A stretch of DNA of 64,000 nt, taken from Clostridia bacterium. GTDB taxonomy: Bacteria; Bacillota; Clostridia; Lachnospirales; Lachnospiraceae. The translations under genes and the position numbers were made by a program. The notes under the pieces were generated by a model. The model did not search any database, was not told the origin of the DNA, and was given only the letters and a program-made list of their open reading frames with translations. The stretch's first letter is position 1; each line of letters starts with the position of its first letter. Below are positions 18,928 to 28,306 of the stretch, piece after piece. Location: assembly GCA_003249225.1 (NCBI GenBank), contig QKJQ01000036.1, positions 124,001 to 188,000 of the forward strand, given 5' to 3'.

Positions 18928-19305
18928 ATGCAGCAGGAGGTTAAGAATCTGTTACGTGAGGCGACCATTGACGTTGATGATGCGTTGCGAAGATTTAACA
19001 ACAACGAAAATCTATATAAAAAATGTCTTGGTCTGTTTCCGCAGGAATCGACCTATGATAAGCTGCTGGAAGCTTTTTCGATGGGAAATCTTGAAAATGT
19101 TAGAAAAGAAGCACATACAATGAAAGGAATCAGCAGTAATCTGGGAATTGAAAAACTTACCGGTGTCTGCACAAAAGTGCTGGCTGAGTGTAAGAATGGA
19201 ACCGGAGTTCTGGATATAGAGACCATTGAAGAATTTAAAAGAACATACAAAGAAGTGAATGAAATAATCGAAGAAAGCATCATGCTTCTTAAATCAATGG
19301 AATAA
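18928..19305 (+). CDS. HPt domain phosphotransfer protein
   Basis: A 125-residue single-domain histidine phosphotransfer protein. The motif EAHTMKGISSNLG places the phospho-accepting histidine at residue 63, inside a four-helix-bundle-like, mostly helical sequence. It lies directly behind the HD-GYP response regulator with a good AAGGAG site, so it probably shuttles phosphate between a hybrid kinase and that regulator. The hybrid kinase at 57655 already has its own HPt domain, so the partner kinase may be elsewhere. Confidence 0.88.
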   Translation: MQQEVKNLLREATIDVDDALRRFNNNENLYKKCLGLFPQESTYDKLLEAFSMGNLENVRKEAHTMKGISSNLGIEKLTGVCTKVLAECKNGTGVLDIETIEEFKRTYKEVNEIIEESIMLLKSME

Positions 19306-19317
19306 GAATGACTGAGT

Positions 19318-19356
19318 GAGACGCCGGGAGTAAAGCAATTTCCGGCGTCTCTTGCT
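19318..19356 (+). terminator. Intrinsic terminator after the HPt gene
   Basis: GAGACGCCGG (19318-19327) pairs with CCGGCGTCTC (19342-19351) across a 14-nt loop, followed by a T/C-rich tail. The hairpin is strong; the T-tract is imperfect. Confidence 0.7.
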
Positions 19357-19362
19357 GCTCCT

Positions 19363-20157
19363 TCACAGGATTTTATCTCGAATGATTTTGGCGACCCCAT
19401 CTTCGTCATTTGTCAGCGTGATCAGGTCGGCGGCATCCTTTACTTCTTTTTGTGCATTTCCCATTGCAACACCAAGTCCCGCGTAATTAATCATGGATAA
19501 ATCATTGCAGCCGTCCCCGATGGCAATCATCTCAAAAGGTTCGATTCCATAGTATTTTCCAAGCGATGCAAGTGCATTCGCTTTGGAAGCGCTGACATCA
19601 ACAAATTCAAGAAAATGAGGGTTAGAGGTATGATAATTGACACGTTCCTTTAGATCCTCAGGAAATTGCTGCTGGCAGAGAATCAGCTTTTGCGGATCAT
19701 CATACCATAAGATTTTTGTGATGCCCTGGCTGGCCAGTGTCGTAATATCCGGCATCAGTTCCGGCGTTATCCTTGCTATCATGTAGTATTTTTGCACAAG
19801 CTCATTCATTTTACTGATATAGAGCTTATGGTCGGACCAGGCAATCATTGTGGTTCCGAGGTCTTTGCCCAGAGTAAGAATCTGCTCGGCATCAAGTGGT
19901 TGAAGTTTTATATGAGATATAATATTCTTATCAGCAGATACGATCATGGCACCGTTATATAGAATAAAAGGCATGGAACTTATTCCAAGAAGCTCCTGAA
20001 AATGGCTCACGGCCTGGATAGGACGACCGGAAGACAGCACGAATAAAACGCCTTTCTTAACGGCTGCGAGAATCGCTTCTTTTGTCCCGGCGGTAAGTTC
20101 TTTTTTGCTATTCAGAAGGGTTCCGTCTACATCGACGGCAATAAGCCGATAGGGCAT
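19363..20157 (-). CDS. Cof-type HAD-IIB family hydrolase
   Basis: A 264-residue haloacid dehalogenase-type phosphatase. Motif I is VDVDGTLL with nucleophile D9 and acid D11; motif II is SSGRP; the C-terminal block GDGCNDLSMINYAGLGVAMGNA is the typical Cof motif IV. These enzymes dephosphorylate sugar phosphates, flavin precursors or pyridoxal phosphate; the substrate here is not evident. It is convergent with the HPt gene and shares no operon. Confidence 0.9.
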   Translation of the reverse strand: MPYRLIAVDVDGTLLNSKKELTAGTKEAILAAVKKGVLFVLSSGRPIQAVSHFQELLGISSMPFILYNGAMIVSADKNIISHIKLQPLDAEQILTLGKDLGTTMIAWSDHKLYISKMNELVQKYYMIARITPELMPDITTLASQGITKILWYDDPQKLILCQQQFPEDLKERVNYHTSNPHFLEFVDVSASKANALASLGKYYGIEPFEMIAIGDGCNDLSMINYAGLGVAMGNAQKEVKDAADLITLTNDEDGVAKIIRDKIL

Positions 20158-20313
20158 AGTGTTACTCCTTTTGGGTTTGTTTATCCGTGATCGGATTTTA
20201 TTAATCTGATGTGAATATCATTATATTCGAAATCAGAGGCGGGTGCAACGCATTCTGATCAAGTGTTTCTCGATGACTTGCTTTTCTGAGAGAACTGGGG
20301 CATACTGTAAGTA

Positions 20314-22623
20314 ATGAAAGGAATGAGGGTAACGATACGTATGAAAAAACCGATAGAAATTCTATGGCTCAAAAAGAGAAAGACTGCACTGGATAAATGG
20401 ATGCGAAGAGTAGTAAAACGATGTACAGTAATCATAAATCGAAGTCTGAGGGGCACGAACCGGGGCATCATTTTGTTGTCCGCGTTGATTGCCGCTATCT
20501 TCACCGGAGTTTCCTCCATGGAGATCGGGATACCTGAACCGCTTGCTTTTATTACAGCAACAGTGGCAGTATTCTTTCTTTATCTTCTGGCAGCAAGGGT
20601 TACCATCTGGCTGTTGAAGGCAGCCTTTAAAATACAACCGGAATATATCGTGGCGGTATCGCTTCCCTTTATCGGTATCCTGGGATTCTTTTTTGCAACA
20701 GCATTCAAGGCTTCGGATAATGCCTGCATACTGCTTGGTGTACTTTTTTCTGTTACTGGGATTTTATTCGCCCGTTGTTCCTATGCCGTGTTTTTCAAAA
20801 AAGCTTGCACCCGGCTGAATTTTTTTCTGCTGGCTGTAACGACCGGCGGCGTGGCGTTTATGCTCACCTTTCTGCTGGGAAGCGGCTTTTCAAATGATTA
20901 CATTTCTGATTATCAAAATCTTAATTACGAATCGATCACGACAGACAACTCAGACGGCAGCACGGATACAGGCAGCATGACAAAGGAGGATGAACTGCTG
21001 CATCTTACAGTTTCTGATACGGCAGCAGCAGTCAGTACGGTATCCTATGGAACGAAAGATGGTGAGAATGAACTCCTTTCCGGAACGGTCGATCTGAGTA
21101 CATTTGTTACATACGATGGGTTGACCAAGAGAATCCGTGATTTTTACTGGGGCTTCAGTATAAATGAGGTACCAATGGCCGGGCAGGTATGGTATCCGGA
21201 AGAAGGCGGAAATTATCCGGTCTTATTTATCATACACGGAAATCATGTTATGACGACAGATTCGCATCTTGGATATGCTTACCTGGGAGAGTACCTTGCG
21301 TCACAAGGGTATGTTGTTGTGTCAGTTGATGAAAATTTTCTAAATGGATATATAAATTTTGGCCTCAGCAATGAAAATGATGCCAGAGCTGTACTTTTAC
21401 TTGAGAACATCGGACAGATTCTGAAGTTCAACGAGGATCCTTCTTCTTTATTGTATCAAAAGATCGATGCAGAAAAGATCGCGATTGCAGGGCATTCGCG
21501 GGGCGGAGAGGCAGTTGCCGTTGCGGCACTGTTCAATACCTATGACAGATATCCGGATAATGGCGGGCATGAATTTGATTATCACTATGCGATACAGAGT
21601 GTTATTGCCATTGCACCGACCTGCGATCAGTACAAGCCGGCGGGAAATACTGTGGAACTTACGAATGTAAACTATCTGCTGCTTCATGGCTCGAACGATC
21701 AGGATGTTAACTCGACAATGGGATTGAAACAGTATGAAAATGTGACGTTTCAGGAGGGTTCGGATTATTTTAAGAGTTTTCTTTATATAGCCGGGGCTAA
21801 CCACGGGCAATTCAACTCTCTGTGGGGAAGGTATGACCGCTCGTTCCCGGAACGTCTTCTGCTGAATACGAAAGACCTGATTTCAGAAGAGGACCAGCAG
21901 GAGATATGCAGGACGAGCATTAAACTGTTTCTGGATGCGACGCTTCTTGGGGAATCCGAGAAGCGGGCATTTTTTGAGAGGTATGAAACTACGGATGTTG
22001 AACTGCCAAACACATTATATCTGCAGAACTACAGCGACAGCAGTTTTGAAGCGGTTTGCGATTTTGAAGAAGATACGGACATCACGACAGGGTCAGTAGA
22101 GGATGTAAAGCTTTTTGCAGCAAGTATGAACTACTGGGGAGAAAGCAGACTGAGCGCTTCATCAGAATTGTATGCTTTTGGTTTTGACAATTCAGCGGTA
22201 AGCCTTCGCTGGGGAACAGCGGGTGCGTCGTATCTGATCGATTTTTCAAATGAGAAATCTGTTGCTGATAAGAAATTCCTGCAGTTCGATGTTATGAATG
22301 CAGATAACGGATCGGTTGCTGACAATACATACAGCCTGCTGGCTATGACCGTTGAACTGGTCGATTCACAAGGACATTCCGTCTCACTATCCACTGCCGC
22401 TTATGCGACGATATATCCGCCACTCCCGGTTCTGCTGTCAAAGCTTGAGTTTCTTTCGAATTCGTATCATTATAAGCAGAACCTGCAGACGATCCGTTTA
22501 CCGATTGAAGATTTTCTTGAACAAGGTGAATTGAACACAGAAAAAATCACCCGGATCCGCATTTGGTTCGATCAGGCGGATACGGGCGATATAAAGTTGG
22601 ACAATGTTGGATTTTCGAATTGA
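20314..22623 (+). CDS. Membrane-bound alpha/beta hydrolase
   Basis: A 769-residue protein. The N-terminal 200 residues contain about five hydrophobic helices. A serine hydrolase domain follows, with nucleophile S395 in GHSRGGEAV, a candidate acid in GSNDQDVNS and H497 in GANHGQFNS; VLFIIHGNHV forms the oxyanion-side strand. The last 170 residues (about 600-769) look like a beta-sandwich ending in DIKLDNVGFSN, similar in style to carbohydrate-binding jelly rolls. This suggests an extracellular esterase or lipase tethered to the membrane; the substrate is unknown. The start is uncertain between ATGs at 20314, 20323 and 20341. Its stop codon abuts the stop of the convergent dacA-like gene with no gap. 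Confidence 0.8.
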   Translation: MKGMRVTIRMKKPIEILWLKKRKTALDKWMRRVVKRCTVIINRSLRGTNRGIILLSALIAAIFTGVSSMEIGIPEPLAFITATVAVFFLYLLAARVTIWLLKAAFKIQPEYIVAVSLPFIGILGFFFATAFKASDNACILLGVLFSVTGILFARCSYAVFFKKACTRLNFFLLAVTTGGVAFMLTFLLGSGFSNDYISDYQNLNYESITTDNSDGSTDTGSMTKEDELLHLTVSDTAAAVSTVSYGTKDGENELLSGTVDLSTFVTYDGLTKRIRDFYWGFSINEVPMAGQVWYPEEGGNYPVLFIIHGNHVMTTDSHLGYAYLGEYLASQGYVVVSVDENFLNGYINFGLSNENDARAVLLLENIGQILKFNEDPSSLLYQKIDAEKIAIAGHSRGGEAVAVAALFNTYDRYPDNGGHEFDYHYAIQSVIAIAPTCDQYKPAGNTVELTNVNYLLLHGSNDQDVNSTMGLKQYENVTFQEGSDYFKSFLYIAGANHGQFNSLWGRYDRSFPERLLLNTKDLISEEDQQEICRTSIKLFLDATLLGESEKRAFFERYETTDVELPNTLYLQNYSDSSFEAVCDFEEDTDITTGSVEDVKLFAASMNYWGESRLSASSELYAFGFDNSAVSLRWGTAGASYLIDFSNEKSVADKKFLQFDVMNADNGSVADNTYSLLAMTVELVDSQGHSVSLSTAAYATIYPPLPVLLSKLEFLSNSYHYKQNLQTIRLPIEDFLEQGELNTEKITRIRIWFDQADTGDIKLDNVGFSN

Positions 22624-24180
22624 TCAGTGATATTTTCTGCGGTAAGGTATTTCGAACCCGAGCAGGTAAATACCTAAGAACACGAGAATCAGAATTCCGG
22701 CAACCAGATAGATTACGGTTTTCTGCCGCAGTATATTGTTCTGAAGCAACGCATCCGGGTTGCTGTTATCTGATGTCTGATCATCGGTAACCGTTGCTCC
22801 GGCAGAATCTTCAGTACCCACCGAAGCATTATTGGAGGATGTACCGATTAATGTCTTCAGGGATGCGGCATATTCTGAGGTGAAAGCATAATCCGGATCG
22901 ACCATATAGCCCGGCCAGCTGTCTGCAAAAACAGAGGCATTCATCGGGTAGTCATCAACGTTATAAATAACATCTGCAGAGCCGACAACAGCACCATTGT
23001 AAGTATACTGGACCTTCCCTATGGTGTTACTTCCGTGATAGAATTCATCAAGCTGCGTAAAAGATACGGATTTTACTGCATCTTTGAACGTTGCTGTATT
23101 TGGAAGAACAATGACGCTGTCCGTATCAATGCTTAAGATATCGTCTCCACCTTCATCGAGGCTTGGAAAAGCAATCGCAGTAGTAAAGAGAGAAGAGAAG
23201 GTGGCATTTCCGCCAAGTTCATTTTCTTCGATATTATAAGCCGTGTAATTGTCAAAAGCATAATCACATAATGTCTTGGTGTCGTCATACATCGTGTCAA
23301 CGTCAGCTTCCTTCAGAACAACACAAATCAAAAGCATACCATCTTTTTCAGCAAAGGTCACCAGGGTATTTAATGCTTCATCGGTCGCGCCTGTTTTTCC
23401 GCCGATAGCATATTCATAGGTCTTGGTCTTTCTTATGAACTGGTGATGATTTGCCAGCGGTCTTGCTACATTTTTATTCGTGGCAGGAATGGTATAGGAT
23501 CTGGTTCCGGTTATTTTTAAAAATTCCGGAATTTTTAACAGCTCTTTACTGATCAGGGCCATATCATAGGCACATACATAGTGACCTTCTTCGTGCAGAC
23601 CATGCGGATTAATAAAATTTGAATTGACACAGCCTAATTCGGCCGCCTTGGCATTCATCATACTGATAAAAGTGTCAAAATCGCCGCCTACATGTTCCGC
23701 AACAGCATACGTTGCTTCGTTCGCAGATTCCAGCATAATGGCATACAGCGCAGATTCCATAGTGAGCTGCTCCCCGCGAACCAGACCGATCCGGCTGCCG
23801 TATACATTCATCTCAGCATCGGTTGACATAGTAACGACCTCATTCAGAGAGCTGTTTTCAAGCGCCAGAAGAACGGTCATCAGTTTTGTAATACTAGCTG
23901 GATAATAGGCGGAATAGATGTCCTTTTCATAAAGAATGGTACCCGTATTTGCTTCCATAACAATAGCCGCGGCGGCATCCACCTGAGGACCGGCGTTGCT
24001 GATATCTGTGTTAACAACACCTGCCGGTATGGCAGAAGCATTGGAGACAAGCACATATTCCGGATTAATAAAAGACAGTAAAAGTATTGGAAGGAGCAAC
24101 AGTACCATAAGGGCTGTTCTGCGGTATTTTTTTGAACGTACAGGATACGTATGATTTTTTGATTTTAAAATGAAAGGCAT
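22624..24180 (-). CDS. dacA: D-alanyl-D-alanine carboxypeptidase (PBP5 family)
   Basis: A 518-residue serine-type D,D-carboxypeptidase that trims the terminal D-Ala from peptidoglycan stem peptides outside the membrane. The three active-site motifs are SITK (S96-K99), SAN (152-154) and KTG (262-264). There is an N-terminal hydrophobic segment (about 23-38), and at the C-terminus a true membrane helix (about 488-508) followed by RRKYH, in place of the amphipathic anchor of the E. coli enzyme. The Ser/Thr/Asn/Asp-rich stretch before it is a spacer. It is transcribed alone. Confidence 0.9.
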   Translation of the reverse strand: MPFILKSKNHTYPVRSKKYRRTALMVLLLLPILLLSFINPEYVLVSNASAIPAGVVNTDISNAGPQVDAAAAIVMEANTGTILYEKDIYSAYYPASITKLMTVLLALENSSLNEVVTMSTDAEMNVYGSRIGLVRGEQLTMESALYAIMLESANEATYAVAEHVGGDFDTFISMMNAKAAELGCVNSNFINPHGLHEEGHYVCAYDMALISKELLKIPEFLKITGTRSYTIPATNKNVARPLANHHQFIRKTKTYEYAIGGKTGATDEALNTLVTFAEKDGMLLICVVLKEADVDTMYDDTKTLCDYAFDNYTAYNIEENELGGNATFSSLFTTAIAFPSLDEGGDDILSIDTDSVIVLPNTATFKDAVKSVSFTQLDEFYHGSNTIGKVQYTYNGAVVGSADVIYNVDDYPMNASVFADSWPGYMVDPDYAFTSEYAASLKTLIGTSSNNASVGTEDSAGATVTDDQTSDNSNPDALLQNNILRQKTVIYLVAGILILVFLGIYLLGFEIPYRRKYH

Positions 24181-24364
24181 GTTCTGACTCCGAAAGTAGT
24201 AATTTTATTATTGTTCCAAAAAATTCATGGATTGCATTAACTTGATTTATTATAGTCGATTTAAACCTTTGTTACAAGCATCAGTATGGATAATTAATTA
24301 TTCCTGTGTTACAATAGGAAATGAAATGGGGATATCCCTTACCACAAAGATGGGAGAATTTGCG

Positions 24365-24775
24365 ATGGAAGAAGCTTTACAACAGACCTCAGAATTGAGT
24401 CACATACACGAGAAGGGTACACTGCTTCATAACCACAGCACAGCACTGGAAGAACTGATCGAAAAAATACCCGGTGAAGCGGCAGGAATGAAAGCAGCGG
24501 AACTTTTTTCTTTTCTTAGTGACAGTACCAGATTGCGTATTTTGTGGCTGCTCTGTCATAGTGAAGAGTGCGTGACGGATATTGCAGCAGCTGTATCGAT
24601 GAGCCCGCCGGCAGTATCCCATCACCTTCGATTGCTGAAGCAGGCAGGATTGATCAAGGCAAGACGAGAAGGAAAAGAGATGCTGTATTCGCTCGAAAAG
24701 TCAGAAGAAGCGACACTTGTACATAAAATGGTCGATGATGTCTTTGATATGCAGTGTCCGGAATGCAGCTTATAA
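24365..24775 (+). CDS. ArsR/SmtB family metal-responsive repressor
   Basis: A 136-residue winged-helix repressor. The helix-turn-helix core (about 60-105) includes LSDSTRLRILWLL, VTDIAAAVSMSPPAVSHHLRLLKQAGL and the wing ARREGKEMLYSL. Cysteines in LCHSEECVTD sit at the alpha-3 position that binds Cd, Pb or Zn in CadC-like proteins, and the C-terminus adds QCPEC. ATG at 24365 is preceded by GGGAG with 8-nt spacing; longer in-frame starts exist from 24227 without a site. It likely represses the HMA/P-type ATPase operon 1.1 kb downstream. It is separated from it by a gene on the other strand. Confidence 0.88.
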   Translation: MEEALQQTSELSHIHEKGTLLHNHSTALEELIEKIPGEAAGMKAAELFSFLSDSTRLRILWLLCHSEECVTDIAAAVSMSPPAVSHHLRLLKQAGLIKARREGKEMLYSLEKSEEATLVHKMVDDVFDMQCPECSL

Positions 24776-24778
24776 TAA

Positions 24779-25447
24779 TTAAAGGGAAGAACCATGGTAC
24801 AGAACACATCCGCATTCCGAAGGATGATCGACGACCAGTGTGTTCTTCTTTTCTTTTGCAACAAGAAGAATTATGGTAAAATCTCCGCCCGAGCCAAACA
24901 TCATAAAAAAGGAAAGAGCCAGAAAGAACACATTGCCGGTCAACAGTGCATAGAGGAGAGGGAGGAGGCCAACGGTCACAAAAGGAGCAAAAGCACCCAG
25001 ACACATCTGCCAGAGAAGCAGAGGCTCATCACAGTGGCAGTAAGGCGTAAGCATTTCCCATATGACACCAAAGGATATGCTTTTCCAGTGATTTTTTGCA
25101 AAGATGCTCCAGACCAGTCCATGTGTCAGTTCGTGAAGTAACGTCAAAAGAAGAAAAGCGGGAAAAAGAGCCAGAGAATAGAACATCAGGCTTTTTGGCT
25201 CTAATGTAAATGAACCGGAACGATGAATCAGGAAAAATAAAAGCACACCCAGAACCGCAAAGGGTCCTGAGGTAAGGAAAGCATAGACATTTGCCTTAAC
25301 AATGGTAATTGTCTTTTTTTCTGCCCGATATCCTTTTTCTGAAAGTGATGCGTCCAGCAAGTTGAATTTCTCTGTTGCTTTTACCTGTTGTTTAGAAAGT
25401 TTAATTCCGTCTTTGTTTGTGCGAGTGGTTTCATCTTTTCTTTTCAT
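24779..25447 (-). CDS. DUF3267-type membrane metalloprotease-like protein
   Basis: A 222-residue integral membrane protein with about four helices. HELTHG at residues 105-110 sits inside a hydrophobic helix, the arrangement of intramembrane zinc metallopeptidases, and matches DUF3267 proteins. A downstream SGGDFTIILL, with the aspartate in a membrane helix, could be the third metal ligand. Activity is unproven. It stands between the ArsR repressor and its likely operon, on the opposite strand, ending 3 bp from the repressor gene. The substrate is unknown. Confidence 0.75.
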   Translation of the reverse strand: MKRKDETTRTNKDGIKLSKQQVKATEKFNLLDASLSEKGYRAEKKTITIVKANVYAFLTSGPFAVLGVLLFFLIHRSGSFTLEPKSLMFYSLALFPAFLLLTLLHELTHGLVWSIFAKNHWKSISFGVIWEMLTPYCHCDEPLLLWQMCLGAFAPFVTVGLLPLLYALLTGNVFFLALSFFMMFGSGGDFTIILLVAKEKKNTLVVDHPSECGCVLYHGSSL

Positions 25448-25918
25448 TTTGTCTTCTCTTTTCTTTCTATTTGTGTATGAAATGCCTGCGTATGAGGCAG
25501 TTGTGCAGGATATTTTCCGAAGGACAGGTTAATGCATAATACGGTCATCAATAATGGTTTGTCGAAGGTCCACATTGGAGTCTCTTGAGTATCCATAGAA
25601 GCACCGACCACGGGAGGGCCTTTCCTGATATCATTTTACCGTTTAACGGAAGTTCTGACAACTAAAAAAGTAACCTCTTTTCACGAATGATTTCCATATG
25701 TTACCCAAATCGCAGGGATACCGGAGTCAAAAGCAATTCCTTCTACTGTTATTATTAATTATTCTAAAATATATTGACAAAAAGAAAAGCGATGTTATAA
25801 TGAAGACAGATAAACGATTAAACGATTGTTTAAACGATAAATAATAAGACCGTAAAATCGGCAGATACTCAACTAAAATCTTATATGCACTCTTGAAAGT
25901 GCAGGAAAAGGAGTCACT
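25448..25918. promoter_or_regulatory. Promoter region of the metal-efflux operon
   Basis: 471 bp. The right part carries TTGACA at 25774-25779, a 16-nt spacer and TATAAT at 25796-25801, followed by three direct repeats of TAAACGAT at 25811, 25819 and 25831 that cover the expected transcription start. An AAAGGAGTCACT ribosome site precedes the HMA gene. The left half shows nothing recognisable. Confidence 0.7.
25811..25838. promoter_or_regulatory. Triple TAAACGAT repeat, candidate repressor operator
   Basis: Three copies of TAAACGAT at 25811-25818, 25819-25826 and 25831-25838, just downstream of a consensus promoter. The third copy also forms the palindrome GTTTAAAC. The position is right for repression by the ArsR-type protein at 24365; the assignment is inferred from location only. 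Confidence 0.55.
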
Positions 25919-26143
25919 ATGACAAAGAAAACATACAAATTACATGAACTGGACTGTGCAAACTGTGCAGCAAAAATCGAGGACGGCGTAAGTAAGATTG
26001 ATGGAGTGGAGACGGTTACCGTAAACTATATGACACAGAAGATGGTCGTTGAAGCGCACGAAGACAGTTTGGAAAAGATCGTGGAAAAAGCAATGAAAGT
26101 TATTAAAAAAGTTGATCCTGCTGTTACGATGGCGGAGATTTAA
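25919..26143 (+). CDS. Heavy-metal-associated (HMA) domain protein
   Basis: A 74-residue single HMA domain (ferredoxin-like beta-alpha-beta-beta-alpha-beta). The metal-binding motif is DCANCAAK with C13 and C16; an acidic residue before the CxxC is typical of Zn/Cd domains rather than copper domains. It is encoded 2 bp before the P-type ATPase, which itself lacks an N-terminal HMA domain, so this protein most likely acts in trans as its soluble metal chaperone or regulatory domain in the cytoplasm. Confidence 0.88.
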   Translation: MTKKTYKLHELDCANCAAKIEDGVSKIDGVETVTVNYMTQKMVVEAHEDSLEKIVEKAMKVIKKVDPAVTMAEI

Positions 26144-26145
26144 TT

Positions 26146-28050
26146 ATGAGAAGACAAAAGCGGGCGCTGCTTCGTATTCTGATTGTTCTGACTATAACAG
26201 TTGTATCAGCGCTGCTTCCCTTAAAAGAGAATGTAAATTTTTATGTGTATCTTGGTCTGTATATTGCGTTGTATCTTGCAATCGGTGGTGATGTTGTAAG
26301 AAATGCATTCCGGTCTATTATCCGGGGAAGTGTCTTTGATGAGAATTTTCTTATGGCGATAGCTACGATCGGGGCATTTTTTGTCGGAGATTATCTGGAA
26401 GCAGTATCTGTCATGATCTTTTACCAGGTCGGTGAATTGTTCCAGTCTTATGCGGTCGGAAGATCAAGAAATTCCATAACGGAACTAATGAACATCAAGC
26501 CGGACAAAGCCTTTGTAATTCGGGATCTTGAGAATCAGATGATCGAAGAAGTTGAGCCGGAAGCAGTTCTTGTCGGTGAACAGGTCCTGGTCAAACCGGG
26601 CGAGAAAATCCCGTTGGATGGTTGTATTTTGCAAGGCTCTTCGGCACTGGATACCAGTGCACTGACCGGGGAATCCCTGCCGCGTGATGTAATGGCAGGT
26701 GATGAAGTTATCAGCGGCTGCATAAATATCAGTGGTGTCCTTACGGTGGAGGTTACAAAGCAGTTTGAAGAATCAACCGTATCCAGAATTCTTGAGATGG
26801 TGGAGAACGCAGGAAATAAAAAGGCAAAGACAGAAAAATTCATAACAAGATTTGCAAAGTATTATACACCTTCGGTTGTCATAATTGCTGTTCTGCTTGC
26901 TATAATTCCCCCGCTGGTGATCAGGGATGCTTTGTTCTCGGACTGGATCTATCGTGCACTATCTTTTCTGGTCGTATCCTGCCCATGTGCTCTTGTAATC
27001 TCGATTCCGCTTGGATTTTTTGGAGGTATCGGCGGAGCCTCCCGTAACGGGATCCTGGTCAAAGGCAGCAATTATCTGGAAGCTCTTGCCGGGGTGAAGA
27101 CAGCAGTTTTTGATAAGACGGGAACGTTGACAAAGGGTGTCTTTGAGGTGACAGACATTCTTCCTGCCATAGGAACCAAGGAAGAATTGTTATATCTGGC
27201 AGCTCAGGCGGAAGCAGATTCCAATCACCCGATTGCCCGTTCTGTTGTGAAAGCATATAAAACACTGGATATTGTTAAGAAAAAAGTGACAGAAGATTCC
27301 ATGACAGGAAGCGGTAACGCGGTCAGCAAGACAGACCAGGCAGAACTTGCAGGGTATGGGATACAGCTTACCTTGAATGGGCATTCTCTTTGCGCAGGAA
27401 ATGATAAACTCATGCTGAAAGAAGGTATCGTCGTTCCTGAGAGAACATTTTCCGGGACAGCCGTTCATGTTGCTTACAAGGGACAATACCGTGGAGTAAT
27501 TCTGGTTGCTGATACCATGAAGCCGGATGCAAAAGAAGCAATAAGACAGCTTCAAAAGCATGGTGTCCATGAGACCGTCATGCTGACAGGGGACAGAAAA
27601 GCAGCAGGCGAGGCTGTTGCAAAAGACTTAAATCTGTCTAAAGTCTATACAGAGCTGCTTCCAGGGGGAAAGGTCGAAAAGCTGGAAGAAATCATGAAGA
27701 GTGCCCAGGGGAAAGTTCTGTACGTCGGAGATGGTATCAACGACGCACCGGTACTTGCACGGGCAGACATCGGCATTGCCATGGGAGGTTTTGGGTCTGA
27801 TGCAGCCATAGAAGCGGCAGACATAGTTATTATGACAGACGAACCTTCCAAAGTGGCACAGGCGATCCGGATTTCCAGACGAACCATACAGATCGTAAAA
27901 CAGAACATTGTATTTGCTCTTGGCATTAAGGTCGGGGTACTGATTCTTGTAGCGCTTGGATTCTCGAATATGTGGGAAGCTGTTTTTGCGGATGTAGGCG
28001 TTGCTGTGCTGGCGATTCTGAATTCCATGAGAGCACTTAAGGTGAGATAG
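26146..28050 (+). CDS. P1B-type heavy metal-exporting ATPase (Zn/Cd type)
   Basis: A 634-residue metal-transporting P-type ATPase of the plasma membrane. SCPC motif residues are C279-P280-C281; phosphorylation site D323 lies in DKTGTLTKG; TGES, the SNHPIA nucleotide-domain HP motif and GDGINDAPVL are all present. Near the C-terminus, a lysine in ALGIKVGV and an aspartate in FADVGVAVLAILN match the ZntA/CadA (P1B-2) group, so Zn, Cd or Pb is the likely cargo. There is no fused HMA domain; a separate one precedes it. Expression is probably derepressed by metal through the ArsR-type protein. Confidence 0.92.
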   Translation: MRRQKRALLRILIVLTITVVSALLPLKENVNFYVYLGLYIALYLAIGGDVVRNAFRSIIRGSVFDENFLMAIATIGAFFVGDYLEAVSVMIFYQVGELFQSYAVGRSRNSITELMNIKPDKAFVIRDLENQMIEEVEPEAVLVGEQVLVKPGEKIPLDGCILQGSSALDTSALTGESLPRDVMAGDEVISGCINISGVLTVEVTKQFEESTVSRILEMVENAGNKKAKTEKFITRFAKYYTPSVVIIAVLLAIIPPLVIRDALFSDWIYRALSFLVVSCPCALVISIPLGFFGGIGGASRNGILVKGSNYLEALAGVKTAVFDKTGTLTKGVFEVTDILPAIGTKEELLYLAAQAEADSNHPIARSVVKAYKTLDIVKKKVTEDSMTGSGNAVSKTDQAELAGYGIQLTLNGHSLCAGNDKLMLKEGIVVPERTFSGTAVHVAYKGQYRGVILVADTMKPDAKEAIRQLQKHGVHETVMLTGDRKAAGEAVAKDLNLSKVYTELLPGGKVEKLEEIMKSAQGKVLYVGDGINDAPVLARADIGIAMGGFGSDAAIEAADIVIMTDEPSKVAQAIRISRRTIQIVKQNIVFALGIKVGVLILVALGFSNMWEAVFADVGVAVLAILNSMRALKVR

Positions 28051-28079
28051 TAACAAACGAAAGAAGAGTGCTTTGCTGT

Positions 28080-28256
28080 TTAAGGCTGGATGACCGTGTA
28101 GGTAAAGCACTCATAGTGCAGTCGGGTTCCCTCATTACTATCTTCGGGAAGCAGAGCACGCGCAATCAGCAGGATCTCATCACTGTCTATGTCGATGCGT
28201 TTTAAATCGGCGTAATCGCCGTGAAGCAGGATTATTTCGTAATCGTATGGTCCCAT
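28080..28256 (-). CDS. Small acidic protein of 58 residues, function unknown
   Basis: A 58-codon gene starting at an ATG (complement of 28254-28256) preceded by GAAAGGAACGATT. The product begins MGPYDYEIILLHGDYADL and has a central DEILLIARALLPED and a C-terminal beta-like stretch HYECFTYTVIQP. No signal or membrane segment is present. The good ribosome site and clean composition support a real gene. It lies antisense to the 3' end of the metal-ATPase transcript. I do not recognise a function. Confidence 0.6.
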   Translation of the reverse strand: MGPYDYEIILLHGDYADLKRIDIDSDEILLIARALLPEDSNEGTRLHYECFTYTVIQP

Positions 28257-28306
28257 AATCGTTCCTTTCCATCCTGTATTGTTAAGTCAAATACATGAAG
28301 TATAGT

